NCBI GenBank assembly: GCA_038043285.1
Contig: JBBTCJ010000177.1
Location: 1-5,203 of the forward strand
Source of the DNA: JBBTCJ01 sp038043285
Lineage (GTDB): Bacteria; Planctomycetota; Phycisphaerae; UBA1845
Reading direction: 5' to 3'
DNA: 5,203 bases
Shown here: one piece after another, positions 5,127 through 5,203 of the stretch
How positions within the stretch are numbered: position 1 is the stretch's first letter
How the letters are laid out: every line of letters begins with the position of its first letter
The notes under the pieces: generated by a model
Told to the model about the DNA's origin: nothing
What the model saw: only the letters and a program-made list of their open reading frames with translations
The model's database searches: none
Translations under genes and position numbers: made by a program

Positions 5127-5203
5127 TCATGGCGCGATCATCGTCGGGCCGGAGATTTTCCAACCCTCGACCTCCAGGACGTAGACAAACTTGTATCGCC
5201 CCT
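5127..5203 (-). CDS. 3' end of an unidentified gene entering from the right
   Basis: On the minus strand one frame is open from the window edge to TGA at 5127-5129. It gives at least 24 residues, including YKFVYVLEVEGWKISGP and ending MIAP. The alternating hydrophobic/polar pattern looks like a real beta-strand-rich C-terminus, and the codons mostly end in G or C. The other two minus frames also stop nearby and read as less protein-like sequence. The gene would converge on the DUF362 gene with repeat copy 2 between them. Too little is present for a family call. A plus-strand frame from ATG 5129 is also open to the edge but is Arg/Ser/Pro-rich and has no Shine-Dalgarno. Confidence 0.45.
   Translation of the reverse strand, partial: GRYKFVYVLEVEGWKISGPTMIAP

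Noticed and set aside
1..5203. CRISPR arrays, tRNA or rRNA genes, defence systems
   Set aside because: No regularly spaced direct repeats, no tRNA-like cloverleaf with GTTCGA-type T-arm, no rRNA signatures and no defence-type domains were seen on either strand.

Overview
The window is about 5.2 kb of high-GC bacterial DNA. It carries four complete protein genes, one partial gene at the right edge, and an insertion-sequence scrap at the left edge. The best guess for the source is a Planctomycetota or similar environmental genome. This rests on the GC-rich coding, the Lys-Pro-Ala-rich exported redoxin ending in an YGCSVKY-type tail, and the UbiA/DUF362 pairing. It is an inference from style, not from a marker gene.

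Layout. Positions 1-162 hold a decayed transposase N-terminus in an AT-richer patch. Positions 140-244 are the first copy of a ~100-bp repeat. queC (7-cyano-7-deazaguanine synthase) runs leftward at 296-1006. A 487-bp divergent intergenic region follows. An exported thioredoxin-fold protein with a long KPA linker runs rightward at 1494-2354 and ends at a textbook intrinsic terminator (2378-2419). After a ~317-bp gap with a possible promoter, two genes overlap by four bases: a UbiA-family prenyltransferase of the decaprenyl-phosphate phosphoribosyltransferase type (2737-3738) and a DUF362 protein (3735-5036). The second repeat copy (4989-5082) is inverted relative to the first and covers the DUF362 stop codon. 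A gene entering from the right on the minus strand appears to end at 5127.

How the genes relate. queC belongs to queuosine (preQ0) synthesis and looks like a single-gene unit. The redoxin is its own transcription unit for a secreted thiol-disulfide or peroxide function. The UbiA and DUF362 genes are translationally coupled and probably act together on a polyprenyl-phosphate-linked product in the membrane; the DUF362 role is unknown.

The strongest unexplained signal is the repeat pair. Positions 182-244 match the reverse complement of 4989-5051 at 58 of 63 bases with no gaps. The pair encloses about 4.9 kb in terminal-inverted-repeat geometry. Equally, each copy has the same orientation relative to the gene ending beside it, which would suit a dispersed 3'-end element. 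Each copy contains a six-base-pair hairpin whose loop-closing pair differs between copies in a compensatory way.
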